NCBI GenBank assembly: GCA_963978895.1
Contig: OZ022241.1
Span: forward strand, 12,517,856 to 12,581,855
Origin: Erpobdella octoculata
Taxonomy: Eukaryota; Annelida; Clitellata; Hirudinida; Erpobdellidae
Direction: 5' to 3'
Length of the DNA stretch: 64,000 bases
Under the pieces are notes generated by a model. It had not been told where the DNA came from. It worked only from the letters and a program-made list of their open reading frames with translations, and made no database searches. The position numbers and the translations under genes were made by a program. This document shows, piece by piece, positions 1 through 15,659 of this stretch; position 1 is the first letter of the stretch, and every line of letters begins with the position of its first letter.

Positions 1-660
1 ATTGCCCGTTCACTCAAATCCTTTCATATCGTATAAAATAACACCGGACAGGTTGTGCAATATTGTACGTGTAGCGAAACGTTCACAGACGTTTGATTGA
101 ATATAGTACATAATCATTTAATCATCCGCTGACAGCTTGGAGTTGGAGCTGGGGCAGTACCAAGACAGTGAGATTTAAAAGCACGAAACTCCAGTGAGAC
201 GATCAGGTTCATTTAGAGAACATCTGTGAGAGATTTGTACGTTCACCTCCATATTGGCATGGCAGGGGTCGAAACATGCTTCGTAGATTTATCATCGGGT
301 AAACCGAATGAGAAAATTAGATTTCCGCTTTCGCTTTCCATTTTGCTCTCCTTTTTTTAATAGAACTAACATTCAATACAGGTCACGTGCTTTTCCGTTT
401 CAGCTGTCAAAAGATGGCAAATAAGGGAAGATGAATAGTCTAATATATAAATGAAAAGATTTAAATTTGGCCAAAAATAAAGTGCGACAGAGAACGGGGC
501 TGAAAAAAAAAATTCAGTCAAAAGTTATTTAATTAGATTTTTTAAGAAAATAAGAGTCAATTTAAAGTAAGAAGAAAGAGAAAAGCAGAAAAAGAGAGAG
601 TTAATTAAGAAATTGGAAGTGCGAATAAAATCTGGATCACGTGAACATCTCCCCCACCTA
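1..660. other. No gene seen
   Basis: AT-rich sequence without a convincing open frame, RNA gene or repeat. Short purine-rich stretches occur near 560-620. Confidence 0.5.
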
Positions 661-1135
661 GGCGAGAGTTGATTGGTAGATGGATGGATGGGTGGTCGTG
701 TGGGTAGATGGATGATTGTAAGGTCGTATGACAGATAGAAGAAAAGTCATGTGATTGGATGGAAGGTCATTTGGATAAATATTTAGGTCATTCGGATGGT
801 TGAAAAGTCATGACGATGGATGGAAGACTATGCCGATGACTGGAAGGTCGTGTAGATAAATGGAGAGTCATGTGGATGGATGGAAAGACATGTATATGAT
901 GGAAAGTAATGAGGGTAGATGGAAGGTCACGAAAAAGTTGTGTAATGGGTAAATGGAAGGTCATGTGATGGATAAACTGAAGATCATGTAGATGAATAGA
1001 TGAATAAAAGTTCGTAAAATGGAATAGAAAAAATGGCGCGTGGATGGATTGACAAAAATTCATGCAGATGGATGGATATTATTTCATATAGATAGGTAGA
1101 AAGTCATGCCAATGGATGGTTGCTGGGGTTGCATA
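660..1135. repeat. Degenerate GGAT/GGTCATG minisatellite
   Basis: Loose tandem repetition of a roughly 20-bp unit resembling TGGATGGAAGGTCATGTGGA. Copies are strongly diverged, so the array is old. The 91-codon minus-strand frame across it is a by-product of the repeat. Confidence 0.75.
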
Positions 1136-1284
1136 AATCCCCTGTTCTGAGAAATTTCAAACATAAGCCTTGAAAATGAACAATCTTTAAAAATAAAATA
1201 CAATTGTAAAAAATAGAAAACATTTTTAAATGTTATATTCATATTATTTATTGAGAGAAAAGATTGGAACTTAAAAGATATAGT

Positions 1285-1465
1285 ACTAGAAAGATTTGGT
1301 GCTAAAAAATGGTACTAGAAAAAGTTGGTATTAAAAAAAAGATAGTACTAAAGAGAGGTGGTACTAAAAAGAAATGATACTAGAAAGAGATAGTACTAAA
1401 GAGGGATGGTGCTAGAAGAAGATGGCGCTAGAAAGAAATAGTACTAGAAAGGAACCATACAAAAA
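1285..1465. repeat. Degenerate GGTACTAGAAAGA tandem repeat
   Basis: Repeated short units such as GGTACTAGAAAGA and GATAGTACTAAA, spaced about 17-25 bp. No coding potential was seen. Confidence 0.7.
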
Positions 1466-1489
1466 CATGATTTAGTTTATCTTAATTAC

Positions 1490-1688
1490 TAGAGATAGTC
1501 CGTCAAAAATTACGTATTTTTTTAAATCTCGTTTTATATTATTTTTCAATTGCAGCGCCTTTGATCCTTTGATCTTTAGGACTGACAGTGTACAATTGCG
1601 TAATAACTTTTATTACACGCCTGCGCGCACTTATTTTATCAACTGCTAACTGCTTACAACCGCAGTCGCCTCATTATGCGAAATTGCT
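1490..1688. mobile_element. Dispersed repeat, copy related to 40137-40330
   Basis: The stretch from the tagtccgtcaaaaatta motif through aggactgacagtgtacaatt to ttatgcgaaattgct is closely matched by 40137-40330, with the same order of blocks. It is a piece of a dispersed element of unknown class. The (CATA)n array begins a few bases after its right end. Confidence 0.7.
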
Positions 1689-2355
1689 AACATAGATACA
1701 TACATACATACATACATACATACATACATACATACATACATACATACATACATACATACATACATACATACATACATACATACATACATACATACATACA
1801 TACATACATACATACATACATACATAGATACATACATACATACATACATACATACATACATACATACATACATACATACATACATACATACATACATACA
1901 TACATACATACATACATACATACATACATACATACATACATACATACATACATACATACATACATACATACATACATACATACATACATACATACATACA
2001 TACATACATACATACATACATACATACATACATACATACATACATACATACATACATACATACATACATACATACATACATACATACATACATACATACA
2101 TACATACATACATACATACATACATACATACATACATACATACATACATACATACATACATACATACATACATACATACATACATACATACATACATACA
2201 TACATACATACATACATACATACATACATACATACATACATACATACATACATACATACATACATACATACATACATACATACATACATACATACATACA
2301 TACATACATACATACATACATACATACATACATACATACATACATACATACATAA
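1689..2355. repeat. (CATA)n microsatellite, ~165 units
   Basis: About 667 bp of CATA/TACA tetranucleotide with only isolated substitutions, such as tagata near 1825. The long minus-strand MYVC frames here are artefacts of a 4-bp repeat read in threes. Confidence 0.98.
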
Positions 2356-3425
2356 GAAATTATGTATGTTGATTACTGATTTATTTATTAATTTGATAAT
2401 GAATAATTTTATTGATAATTTATTTATAAAGAAATTATGAGACACAACAGTTGGTATGAGTCGTAAACGAAGACACTTGTTGGACGACGTTTATATAAAT
2501 TCATATGCTGATGTTAGTTTATATTTACACATTATGGTAATGTCCGTTTATGTCTGGTAATATCTGTAGATATCCTTGTAACATGGTACTCATCCAGCCA
2601 TTAAATTGTTTTTTTTTGTTTTTATTGTAAGTGGCATTTAAACAGTTACTGTTAAATAATAATCATTATGGAATCACAAAAATTTAGTTTACGATGGCTG
2701 TATACTGTATACATGAGTGTTTGTCAGAACTACATGTTAATGCTGGAAGGTGACGCTGCAATGCTTGCGGTGGTATGGCAGAGATTGAATATCCTAAATT
2801 ATATATATCCTAAATTATATTATAATACAAAAACCAAAAAAATCGTTTATTAAAAAATTTACACTAACAATTATTTAAGAATTTGTGATAAAAACAAATA
2901 ACGTGAATAGAAACTAATTAAATATGTGTAATTAAAATTATAAAATTAAAATATAAAACAAGTGAAGCAAATAAAGTTTTTTAAAAACACACTTTTATAT
3001 AATCGATTGTGTAGGCCACATTCTGTTACATAAACAACGAGCATATTAGCATAGACAATAAATAGTTCGACAAAATATCATTGAATTTTGTCCAATCGAT
3101 CCGAAAATTTGATAGAATGCATTATTAATCAGTTTGGAGGTACGTTTAAATTTCTAAATTTCTAGCTCATCGGGAAGTTAGTTTAAAATCGATTGCAAAA
3201 TTTGACGACAGACAGTCAGACAGACAAACAGAGAAGTCAAGTTAAGTAAAAGTGTGTAATAAAAATGATGAACGGATGTATAAATACAACAACTTGTGTG
3301 TGTGTATCTTCTTATGTATGTCTTCTTTCAAAGTGAATTGCGCCAAGCCTTAACTTTTGGAGAATATTCACGATAAACATTCTTATTAAAGGAATGCGAA
3401 TTTAATAAATAATAAATGTTCCTAA
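2356..3425. other. No gene seen; short dispersed-repeat tail
   Basis: AT-rich sequence. A 61-codon frame at 2668-2853 has no recognisable feature. Around 3126-3250 lies a block (agctcatcgggaagttag, then gacagacagtcagacaga) of the same style as repeats at 8.2, 8.65, 24.8 and 25.1 kb, probably a related dispersed element. Confidence 0.45.
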
Positions 3426-3429
3426 GAGA

Positions 3430-3698
3430 ACAATTTGTTTTTTTAATTTCTCATAATATGATAATTATATATGCTGATAATTATATATGCTGATAAATAT
3501 ATATACATTCTGATAATTTTATATGCTGGTAATTATATATGCTGATAATTATATATGCTGATAAATTTATATGCTGATTAATAAAAATAATAATCATATA
3601 TGTTGATAATTATATATGTTTGTAACAATAGATGTTTATAATTATATATTCTGATAAATATATATCGATAATTAAATATTTTAGTAATTATATATGCT

Positions 3699-3780
<82 letters not shown>

Positions 3781-3850
3781 TAATAATTATATACGTCATT
3801 AATTATATATGTTGATAATTATATATGCTGATATTTATATATGTTGACAG
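3430..3850. repeat. AT-rich tandem repeat with (TA)n core
   Basis: Tandem units of about 16-18 bp (consensus near CTGATAATTATATATG) flank a (TA)n run at about 3703-3778. The units to left and right match, so the (TA)n run probably expanded from inside the array. Confidence 0.85.
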
Positions 3851-4430
3851 TTAAAAACAATCCAAAATTTTGACAAATTATCACTAGTGTTTAAAAATCG
3901 GTTAATGTATAATCATAAAATAATGATTCTGTTAAATCAAATAATGCATTAAGTGCAACTTACTGGTGATAAAAATAAAATAAAAATTTAAAAAATATAA
4001 AACTGCAAGAAAGAAAAGAAACATCTGGATAAGAAAAAATTAAAATGCATCAGAGAATTTGCAAGAAGTCTTTGATGAGAGAAAAAGAGGAACAAATTTA
4101 TGGAGAGTTTGAGAATCGCATCGAAACGTCGGCCATCTTGGAAATTAGCAATTTTTTTCTCAAAAGAATCAAAAATGAGCTCAAAATTGTAAAGGCAGAT
4201 AAATCATCACATATAAGTTTGCCAAGAAATTTGGCTGGTAATCTTTGGAAGATTCGTGACCAATAATGGAAAGTTAAAATTCATCGGGGTGGCATTGCAT
4301 TTCATTGAAACCAATTCAAAAGACTGTGATTAATGAATGGTTTAATGCTACAATGCTTTGATAGCATTTTTATTTTACTCTTCCTTAGGCCATCTAATTT
4401 GTCCATATGCAGGTAGATTTTTTCAGTAGG
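3851..4430. other. No gene seen
   Basis: A 73-codon plus-strand frame at 4045-4266 is lysine/glutamate rich but has no start context, splice support or family likeness that I recognise. Otherwise nothing is seen. Confidence 0.4.
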
Positions 4431-4434
4431 TCAT

Positions 4435-4575
4435 GCAAAGGTAGATTTACTAATTAAGTAACCAGGTAGATTAACTAATTAACTAACCAGGTAGATTAAC
4501 TAATTAAGTAACCCGGTAGGTTTACTCATTAAGTAAACCGGTAGATTAACTAATTAAGTAACCAGGTATATTATT
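4435..4575. repeat. ~31-bp tandem repeat
   Basis: Four to five copies of a unit containing GGTAGATTAACTAATTAAGT followed by AACCA. Copies differ by single bases. Confidence 0.85.
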
Positions 4576-4778
4576 TCATAAGTTTATTTACAGGTAAGAT
4601 AAATTTGATAAGTCATTAATTTGATCTTTTCAATTTATAAAAAATTGAATTAATTTTATTAAAATCTTTCTTAATTAAATTTTGGTGTCTATAAAAATCT
4701 TCAATCAGTCAAGTGTTTAAACAAATTGTGGATCATTTTTCCTACTGAACTATTTTAAAACAATTACAAGCACAAACA

Positions 4779-7770
<2,992 letters not shown>

Positions 7771-7774
7771 TGAA

Positions 7775-7960
7775 TGTATTGGTGACCAGTCATTTGAACG
7801 TCATGGTGACCAGTCAGCCTAATGTCAAGGTGACCAGTCAGCCTAATGTCATGGTGACCAGTCAGCTGAATGACATGTTGACCAGACAGCTGAACGTCAT
7901 GTTGACCAGTCAGCTGAATTTCATGGAGACCAGTCAGCTGACTGTATCGTGGATAGATAA
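7775..7960. repeat. 24-bp minisatellite
   Basis: About seven to eight copies of a 24-bp unit containing ATGGTGACCAGTCAGCCTAA. The unit is a multiple of three, so a 79-codon frame reads through it (VTSQxNVM repeats), but nothing else supports a gene. Confidence 0.9.
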
Positions 7961-8159
7961 AAGAACCAATTTGAAAGCGATTTATTTATAAGCATTGAAA
8001 AGTACAATAAACAAGTAAATTAAAAACGAATTTTTAAAACCAATGCTCTTATATGTAATTAAAACACAAATTTTGCAATCAATTTTTTCTTATATTACTC
8101 TTTTATTTTATGTTAAAGTCGAAATATCTTAATTATATCGAAATATCGAAATTAATTAA

Positions 8160-8365
8160 AATTATCTAAATTAATTGACTTATTGTAAAACTAATAATTG
8201 AATATTGCATTGTCTTCTATTTTGAGCATGTATGCAAAATTTGAAAAAATCTATCATCAGGAAGTGACTCAAAAATTGATTGCAAGATTTGAAACAGACA
8301 GAGAAACAAACAGAAAGACAGAGAAACAGAGACGACGAGTTAATAAAAGCATTGGTAATAATAAT
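8160..8365. repeat. Direct-repeat copy 1 of a dispersed element
   Basis: The block beginning attgacttattgtaaaact and ending in GACAGA-rich sequence recurs almost unchanged at 8595-8805. Similar endings (gattgcaagatttgaaacag, then gacagacaga) appear elsewhere in the window, suggesting a mobile family of unknown class. Confidence 0.8.
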
Positions 8366-8508
8366 AAAAATATCATCAAAAAGCATCGAATTTAAATATC
8401 TCAACTATTTTCATGAAAATTTCGTACACGCTTGAGAATCGCGGTCAGTGAGTGTGGTTTGTGTTAACTTGGTAAAATAGTCTGCCAGTCGGTTAGCGTT
8501 TTGTGGTC

Positions 8509-8592
8509 AAGAAAACCCTCAAGAAAACCCTCAAGAAAACCCTCAAGAAAACCCTCAAGAAACCCCTCGATAAAATCCTCAAGAAAATTAAC
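8509..8592. repeat. 12-bp tandem repeat AAGAAAACCCTC
   Basis: Six to seven copies, with the last two diverged. The array lies between the two direct copies of the 200-bp repeat, immediately before the second. Confidence 0.95.
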
Positions 8593-8594
8593 TA

Positions 8595-8805
8595 AATTAA
8601 TTGACTTATTGTAAAACTAATAATTGAATATTGCATTGTCTTCTATCTTGAGCATGTATGCAAAATTTGAAAAAAATCTATCATCAGGAAGTGACTCAAA
8701 AATTGATTGCAAGATTTGAAACAGACAGAGAAACAGACAGACAGAGAAACAGACAGACAGAGAAACAGAGCCGACGAGTTAATAAAAGCATTGGTAAAAA
8801 GTATT
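8595..8805. repeat. Direct-repeat copy 2 of a dispersed element
   Basis: Near-identical to 8160-8365 except for an expanded GACAGACAGAGAAACA tail and an extra A. The two copies are separated by about 230 bp that include the 12-bp repeat. Confidence 0.8.
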
Positions 8806-9227
8806 GAAATTAAAACGGCAGCTTTGGTTGATTAAGATAATTTGATGGGTTTATTAATGAGAGAGAAAGAGATGTCTTGGTGTTTTAGTGCAGAGTGTTG
8901 GGAGTTGAATGAGAGGGGATGTGATAAAACATGGCTGACAGTTGCCGGGGGAGCTACGCAAGCGAATCTCGCAAGGTTACGTCGATGCTTCAGTGGCATG
9001 ACCAGAACTCTTTTGTTCTTCGGCGACAGAAAGAAGTTCAATATTTAATTTTATGCTCTGCGCGTGTTCTCTACACCTATATCAGTTTCAGTAGAGGAGA
9101 TTTTTACTGGTCCAACGATTTAGAATTGTACCTATATAATAAATCAAACGATCCGATGCAATTTATCTAACGCCATTGTGAGATCTAAAAATTCATGAAT
9201 AAACATGAAAATAGCTGTATAGAATAC

Positions 9228-9435
9228 TTATGTATGTATGTATATATGTATGTATGTAGGTATGTATGTATGCATGCATGTATGTATGTATGTATGTATG
9301 TATGTATGTATGTATGTATGTATGTATGTATGTATGTATGTATGTATGTATGTATGTATGTATGTATGTATGTATGTATGTATGTACGAGTATGTATTTA
9401 TGTATGCATGTATGTATGTGGGCATGTATGTAAAG
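9228..9435. repeat. (TATG)n microsatellite
   Basis: About 50 units of TATG, with several interruptions at both edges (tgcatgcatg, tacgagtatg). Confidence 0.97.
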
Positions 9436-11442
9436 TAAGACGGTAAGATATCGAGAAGGACATTAACGCATCCATGCCCCGGATGTGTGATGTAAGGTCA
9501 ATTATTTCTGACCGTCCATTTATCCTATGTGTAGCTGCTGGCCATCCACTGTCGTTCAATTCGTGCATTGTGTTATCATTTTGTTGGGTGTGAAAGCATC
9601 AGAACTCCATATTCTCCATTAATGTCCAATGCTATCCTCTTGCACCAATGCATTCTTGTAATAATGAAAGATTTAACGGATCCGCTTCAGAGCGGGTCAA
9701 AAATCATTCATGAATTTTTTAACGTCCCAGTGTTACACGCTGGAGCATTAAATTCTCGAAACAACCCGTCCAGCGAGGCGATCTTAAAATCAACAAGATC
9801 TTACGGCAATTAGCGTTAATCAAGTTTTCATTCCATTAGTGACTGCTGTGGGACAGGTTTGTGGTCGCGAGTTTTCATTACTGCGATCTAGAAAATTAAA
9901 ACACGTCTCTGATTTAACTTTTATGAAATTTTTATTTGTTTTTCTAGTTAACGTATCCGCTCTAAAAAGGAGAACCTTGCCAAAGAAGGGCGTCCACTTT
10001 CTTGCCATTTCCCACGGCCACGGCTTGGAGGGGTGGAGATTAAGAAGCCTTCCTGGCAACTACCGCCTCCGATACATCTGCCAAAAATGTGAGTCGTTTG
10101 TGACTATTGCTGATTTTCTCGCCTCTCGAGCTGCCAGGGACGTAAATTTAGTGCTGCACCAAACAAGCAAAAACACCTTACAAATGAGTTCTGGGAAAAT
10201 CGCTTTTTGTCGCTTTTCACTTTGCTTTTGCAGCGTGGAAATTGATTTTCCAAATTGTTATTTGCACGGTATAAAAAAATTTCAAAAATTTAAAATTTAG
10301 AAATGTTTGCAAGCCCTGTGATAAGTTATAAAAATTAAGGTTTTTATGTTGGTGTTGTTGCTTGGATGTAATTGTACTTTACACACGCAGTGCCACTTTT
10401 GACCTGAAAAAGACGCCGACCTTTTTGGCAAGCAACGAGTCTTTACGGCACGACATGCTGTTTATTTCGAGGTCTTATTCAAAACTAACGCAGAGTTATG
10501 CAGGCTTCATTCGCTGTAGAAAATTTGTTTTTTCCATTTGCTTTCTGAAAATGTCGCAAGAAACACTTGTTATATGATTAAAACGGTCGCAGTAGTATGC
10601 CAGACGTCGCTCACTGCATGGGAGCGTGCGCCGTTGAATTACGGTAACGTTGGGTCGTATCATCATATCAGAGGTCGTTTCTGAGCGGGAGATGGCTTGC
10701 ATCAATGGAAAGGAAAGATGAAAGAGGCACGGCTATCTATCTTTCAGATGTGTAATCTTTCTTTCTCACTTTCCATTTAGGTAGCAAGGAACAGAAGCGC
10801 TACATAAAGGAACAATTTTTTTTTCGAAGCAAAATTTTGTTTTATTCTTTTTTTTATTTCATAAAAGAAAAATCTTTTGACAATAAAAAAAACTAAAAAA
10901 AATTAGTTCCTCCTCTTTTTGAGTTTCTGCTTGTTAAATAATGAATAAATATTGCAAGAATTGTTACATGTCAGGAATGCCAAATGAGCGCCCGCCTATT
11001 CGGTCATTGCGCAGAAGTTTTGGTTTTCCTTCCGCCAGTGATGTGTCGGAGTTATTTGTAGATCATCGGAGTTTTTTTTACGTATTATTTGCTCGGAATC
11101 GCTAGAGCAAGACGCAAACTCCCCGGTGGTAGACATTCGTGTTTTCTCAGCAATACTCTGAATTTGCATGTGTCTCGTATTTTGTCTCATCTTCTTGTTT
11201 TTAAGTGCTATAAACAGTACGGATGTGTTGTTTTTCTATTTTGCGTTTTCGCCGAAAGCCAATCATGTTGCGGCCATCTGAAATGGACCGGTCATTACTT
11301 CCTTTGCTCTGGTTGTTTATGGTCGTTGTGGTGTGCTAGTATTTGCGGCTCATCTATCCACTTGGTTGGGTTGGAATGCATCTGCGGATCGAGGTGGCGT
11401 GCAAATTTAGCACAATAATCGAAGAGTATTTATTCGTCCCAG
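9436..11442. other. Unassigned; possible exon at 9947-10089
   Basis: This stretch is richer in GC than its surroundings. Between a good acceptor (pyrimidine tract ending at 9946) and a GTGAGT donor at 10090 one frame stays open on the + strand. Just upstream it reads a hydrophobic MKFLFVFLVNVSA, which could be a signal peptide. I recognise no family. It lies upstream of the ligand-gated channel exons and could be a 5' exon of that gene, but this is a guess. Frames at 11089-11418 are unrecognised. Confidence 0.25.
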
Positions 11443-11584
11443 GAGTTCTATTAGATGAGAACGACCAAGCACATTCGATACTGCAGTGGACATTATCTCT
11501 GTGCAATTTTACTAACTTCGATTACAAAGCAAAGCAACATTATTGTTCAACTCCAGCGAATGTGACATTTCTTCTACGCTTGCT
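11443..11584 (+). CDS. Candidate upstream exon of the Cys-loop channel gene
   Basis: A plus-strand frame reads GVLLDENDQAHSILQWTLSL after a pyrimidine-rich acceptor (tattcgtcccag) and ends at a GTGAGT donor. In nicotinic-type receptors the ligand-binding domain has a D-E-x-x-Q motif followed by a W-L segment, and the spacing here fits: about 44 residues from DENDQ to the PDD of the next recognised exon, against about 39 in typical receptors. The exon ends in phase 2, as the exon at 18247 requires. Against it: identity is weak, no W-x-P-D segment is visible, and the intron would be 6.7 kb. It could also be a chance frame. Confidence 0.35.
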
Positions 11585-13143
11585 GTGAGTGTGAACTTCA
11601 TTTCAAGGCACAAAAGTGTCAGCGAGCGATCGAGTTGCGAAGAGATATTAAAAGCCTTATTGGGCTTCATTGAATTTTGACGGACAGTTGAAATAAAAAG
11701 CAGAAAAATGTCTTGATCGCAGTCTTATTCAAGTTCGTGGTTGATTGACGTGCGCAACTTGCGTCGAGTTGCGTTGCGTTGCGTTGATGATTGTGCTCAT
11801 GTCGGTGCTTCTATATTCGTCGGTGTGTGGTGTTCATTTCGTGTGTTGAAAGAGATCGCGCGCATCGTCAATCTGAAATTTAATTTTCAAATTCTTTTTT
11901 CCCTGTTTTATCTTTTTTTCAATCAAAATCTTTTACAGACGAACTAATGAAGGAAAGAGGAGCTCTAAAACTTGAAAGTTATCGTTTAATTCGATTTATC
12001 GAGCTGCGTACAAATCCGCCGATATGTTTTTATTTCGAAGGTGAGTAGAATGCTGGGAAGTAGAAGTAATGTGACAAAAAAGCGTGTTTTATCTGCCGGA
12101 CCGTAAATGGGACGATATTTCTAAGAGGATTAAGATGTTTCGGCCAACAATGTTGTTTACCGCGGAGAGTGTCTCCAGGCGTGCGTCCTGCGTCAAACTC
12201 GTTTTATTTTTATAATCTGCCAACTGTTTCCCAGCGGGTGCAAACCAAATTCCGCGAATGAATCATCCCTGTATGGAAATTCATCCCATTATTCTCTCAT
12301 TCCACGCTCTCGTACCTCTTTCATTTCTTTTAGTTGTTTTTGTATAAAAGTTACAACTTATGAATTCAATGTTTCTATTAGCATAAATAAACATTTAAAT
12401 CGTAATAATAATAATAATAATAATAATTTATTTTTATGTTTTATTACACATAAATTTAAAAGATATAAACTACAATTTCAGACACTCCTGCATCTTCTCA
12501 GAAATCTGAGACTTTTTCAGAACCCGAACATTACAAGCACAAATCCTCGATTGGAATTTCAGTGCAAATCAATTTCACTCATTTCGTCAGTTTTGTGAGT
12601 ATGATGGAACAATAATAATATGATATTATGTATAAATGGAGAGAACAATATTTATTGATTATTTTTTCTGTAGAACTTTGTTTCTGATTCGTTGTATATT
12701 TAATAATAACTTACTTAAAATTGATGAGTTGAATTATCTTTAACTTTATGAACGATTTCAAATCAAAGTTTTTTTAGTAATTTTTTTTTATGATTTTACT
12801 CATTTTTTTTATAAAACAACTAATTAAAAATTATGTTTTAATATGAGTACACCACCATCGTGTTCAATTTATTTTTCTTTAAACAAAAACATTTTTCTAT
12901 GTTGAAAATTTGGAAAACTAACAGCAGCAGCTTTCATTTTTTGTTTTTTTTTTACTTTCTTCTGAAATCGTGCAGAACGAAAACAAACAAATTCTCTGCT
13001 CAAAGATGAAAATAAAAGTAGTAAGTGGATTGAGTTGTTTTTTGTATAAAATGAGCTTCTTTGAAGTAAAGGCGTGAAAACATTATTATCATCATCATCA
13101 TCGTTGCCGTCATTGCCGTCATCGTTGTCATTGTCATTAGTCG
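11585..13143. other. No gene seen; possible intron
   Basis: AT-rich sequence with a short (AAT)n run near 12400-12428. If the exon at 11443-11584 is real, this is the first part of a 6.7-kb intron. No other feature is seen. Confidence 0.4.
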
Positions 13144-13476
13144 CAATGGCGTAGCGTGGGTTTGTGCCGCCCGGGGCATAAACCAGATGTGCTGCCCCGT
13201 TTAAGCAAGGAGCGTCATTTCAGCAATTCCTTGGGGGTGAGCCAAACTTTTTAAAAGAAATTTTCTCTACAAAAATTTTCTAAACCTCTATAAATTTTTG
13301 TTGCTTCCAAAATAACAAATGCACGGGAGAGATTAATCGAAAGTACATTTTCTGCAAATTTCCAGAAACTTACTTCTTATTTATTTTATATGCAACATTT
13401 TTTTTTCTCAAAAATTTGCCGTTCCATGAAAATTTCCACCCAGGGTGGACACCCCCCACCGTCCGCTACGCCACTG
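13144..13476. mobile_element. Small TIR element (CARTGGCGTAGCG ends)
   Basis: The left end reads CAATGGCGTAGCGTGGG. The reverse complement of the right end reads CAGTGGCGTAGCGGACG, so 12 of the first 13 bases agree. The 333-bp interior has no coding frame. Such CAGTGGCGTAGC ends are typical of non-autonomous DNA transposons in animals. No clean target duplication is visible, so the superfamily is left open. Confidence 0.65.
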
Positions 13477-14384
13477 CATATTCGTTATCGTCAACACCGT
13501 CATCACTACCTAGGGATGGAAAAATGCAAGCTTGCAAGTGAACAGTTCAGTGAAAGGTAACCATACAACTTATAACATTCCAGCCATCACACTTTGGTTG
13601 CCTCATCTCAAATTGGAAAAAAGGTATTTTATTAATTTAGTGGCTGGCCCTGTGATGGTCCTTGTGGTTGTTTCAGTTGTGTTTTGTGTTGTTCATTAGT
13701 TACAAGACTTGTGATGGGCAAGTATTCAATAAAGGTATTCCAACGCAGCTCGTATACTAGCACACCACAAATTCTAGTAACCACAAATGCTAGCGCACCA
13801 CAACGGTCAAAATTAATAAATAATTTTATTTTTTACAGGATTATCGATTTACTATTTTTTCTGAACAGTAAAAAATTTACCTACATATATAAAGGGCAAT
13901 AGGTGTTTGTTCCTACGAATATGCAAAAACTCTTACATTTAGGTATTTTATTATACGGCACAATAGGGTCATTATTTTTCTTTTGTCTAGCCACATTTGA
14001 ACAGTTTATTTTCAAGTTAATGCTTGAAGACCCATTAGCATTTGTATTGCTCTCTGACAAATTTATTCTAATTTGATTTTTTAAATATGGACTTCAGACT
14101 TGGGCACAGAATTATAAATATGATCGGATCAGTGTTCTTTTCAAGTTTAAGATGATGTTCGTGTTCTGTTGACCTACAATTCTTTTAAAAAGTTACAACA
14201 TTCTGTACATTTTGGTCACAGCTGTTTGGCATTGTCTTAATGGTTACAAGTTTTTTCTTGTTTTTAAATGATTTCAATTACTTTCAATTTCATAATCAAA
14301 TTTCAAAAATTTTCGTTTATATGCATAACTGCACATTTATTCAAATTAAAAAAACATTTGCTTATCTCTGGACCAATAGAATAA
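13477..14384. other. No gene seen
   Basis: AT-rich, without recognisable frames. A 72-codon frame at 13684-13902 has no support. Confidence 0.4.
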
Positions 14385-15100
14385 TTTTGGTTTTTTCATC
14401 GTTGTCAACCTTAGCTTAGAGTGTGTTATCTGCTAACTGAAATTTTGAGGTTATTCCATCATTGATATTGTCCATATAAATGATAAACAATAATGGTCCT
14501 AGCACTGGTCCTTCCGGAATTCCACTTGTTAAATCAATTTAGTTTGAGTTAATTTCTTTAATCCTTAATCGTTGTTTTTGTTTCTGGCAGGAGGTAATCC
14601 CTTGCATTTACTTCTCATGCATTCCATATGCAAGAATATTTTGCAAATTTTTAATAACGTACTTTGTTTAAAGCCTTTGCAAAGTCCAGATAAATTTGAT
14701 TTAATAAGTAATTTTTATTTAGATTATTGTAAGAGTTTGCAAACACGTTTAGATCGGTTGGGCAGCATCAACTTTTAATCAGTTTACAAACCCGTGTAAA
14801 GCCCTGTAGCTTTCTATATGTTCAACTAATTTTCACGTGACAATCTTTTCCAGCACTTTGAAAACAATTCCTGTTAGACTTACTGGCCTATAATTGCTGG
14901 TCCCCACATATTTCTTTTTTTGAATATTGATGTGAACCTTTGCATATCTCCTGACTTGCTGAAATTGTTGAGCAAGCTTGCCATAACTACTCCAACTTTA
15001 TGTCTCGCTTCTTTCTGAAACTTTGGAAAATTTTGTTTATTGCGAGTGATTCATTTCTCTAAGGTTTCCTAAAACTTTACCATCTTCTCCGTAATAAAAC
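14385..15100 (-). pseudogene. LINE reverse transcriptase relic (CR1/L2-like)
   Basis: Read on the minus strand with several frame changes, this shows in order: an IFKKKK...SNYRPVSLTGIVF block (about 14850-14945), LDFAKALNKV (RT motif A, about 14660-14700), TSGIPEGPVLGPLLFII (motif B region, about 14480-14530), and LADNT where an active element would have YADDT (about 14420). The order and wording match the RT of CR1/L2-type non-LTR retrotransposons. The catalytic aspartates are partly lost and frames are broken, so this is an old dead copy. Both ends are indistinct. Confidence 0.85.
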
Positions 15101-15655
15101 ATTTATTAAAATTTGATGCATCAAAGATATTCTTTACCGTATTGGAAACCATTTTATAATTGCTATGCATGCTAAGATGGCCTTGAAGAACGATTTAGCG
15201 AAATCGATTTCGATCTGTCATAAATATGCATTAACGTGGTCCCGCGGCTTTGTAAGGTTCAGCAAATTAAAGTCACTGCGTACTGCTTAAAAATCTGCCA
15301 ATGTGTTTAGCTCAAGCAATTAAGCATAAGCATATTCGAAAAGAAGCCATTTGAAACTTTTCGCTAGTCCTAGATCAATAAAATAAGCCAACTAAAATCT
15401 ATTTTTACTAGCATAACCCATCAAAATTTACACATTTTTGTAATATGAACAGATCAATTTTTTTCATCGTAAAAATTTAAAAAATATAAAAATAAGTCAT
15501 TTTACGTAGCGATATTTTTTACTTTTATTAATTATTTCAATGAATATTCAGTTTTTAGTGAATTTCCTTGATGAAAAGTATAGCTTATTTAAACTCTAAA
15601 ATATCATTTTTGAGTTAATAATGCAATGCCGTAGTTAGCACACTCTAAATCAGGC
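15101..15655. other. No gene seen
   Basis: AT-rich, no recognisable feature. Confidence 0.4.
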
Positions 15656-15659
15656 CGCA

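Noticed and set aside
1646..2445. Long MYVC-repeat open frames (also at 9.2, 22.8, 34.2 and 62 kb, with HTYI on the other strand)
   Set aside because: A 4-bp repeat without stops is open in all frames of both strands; there are no unique coding flanks.
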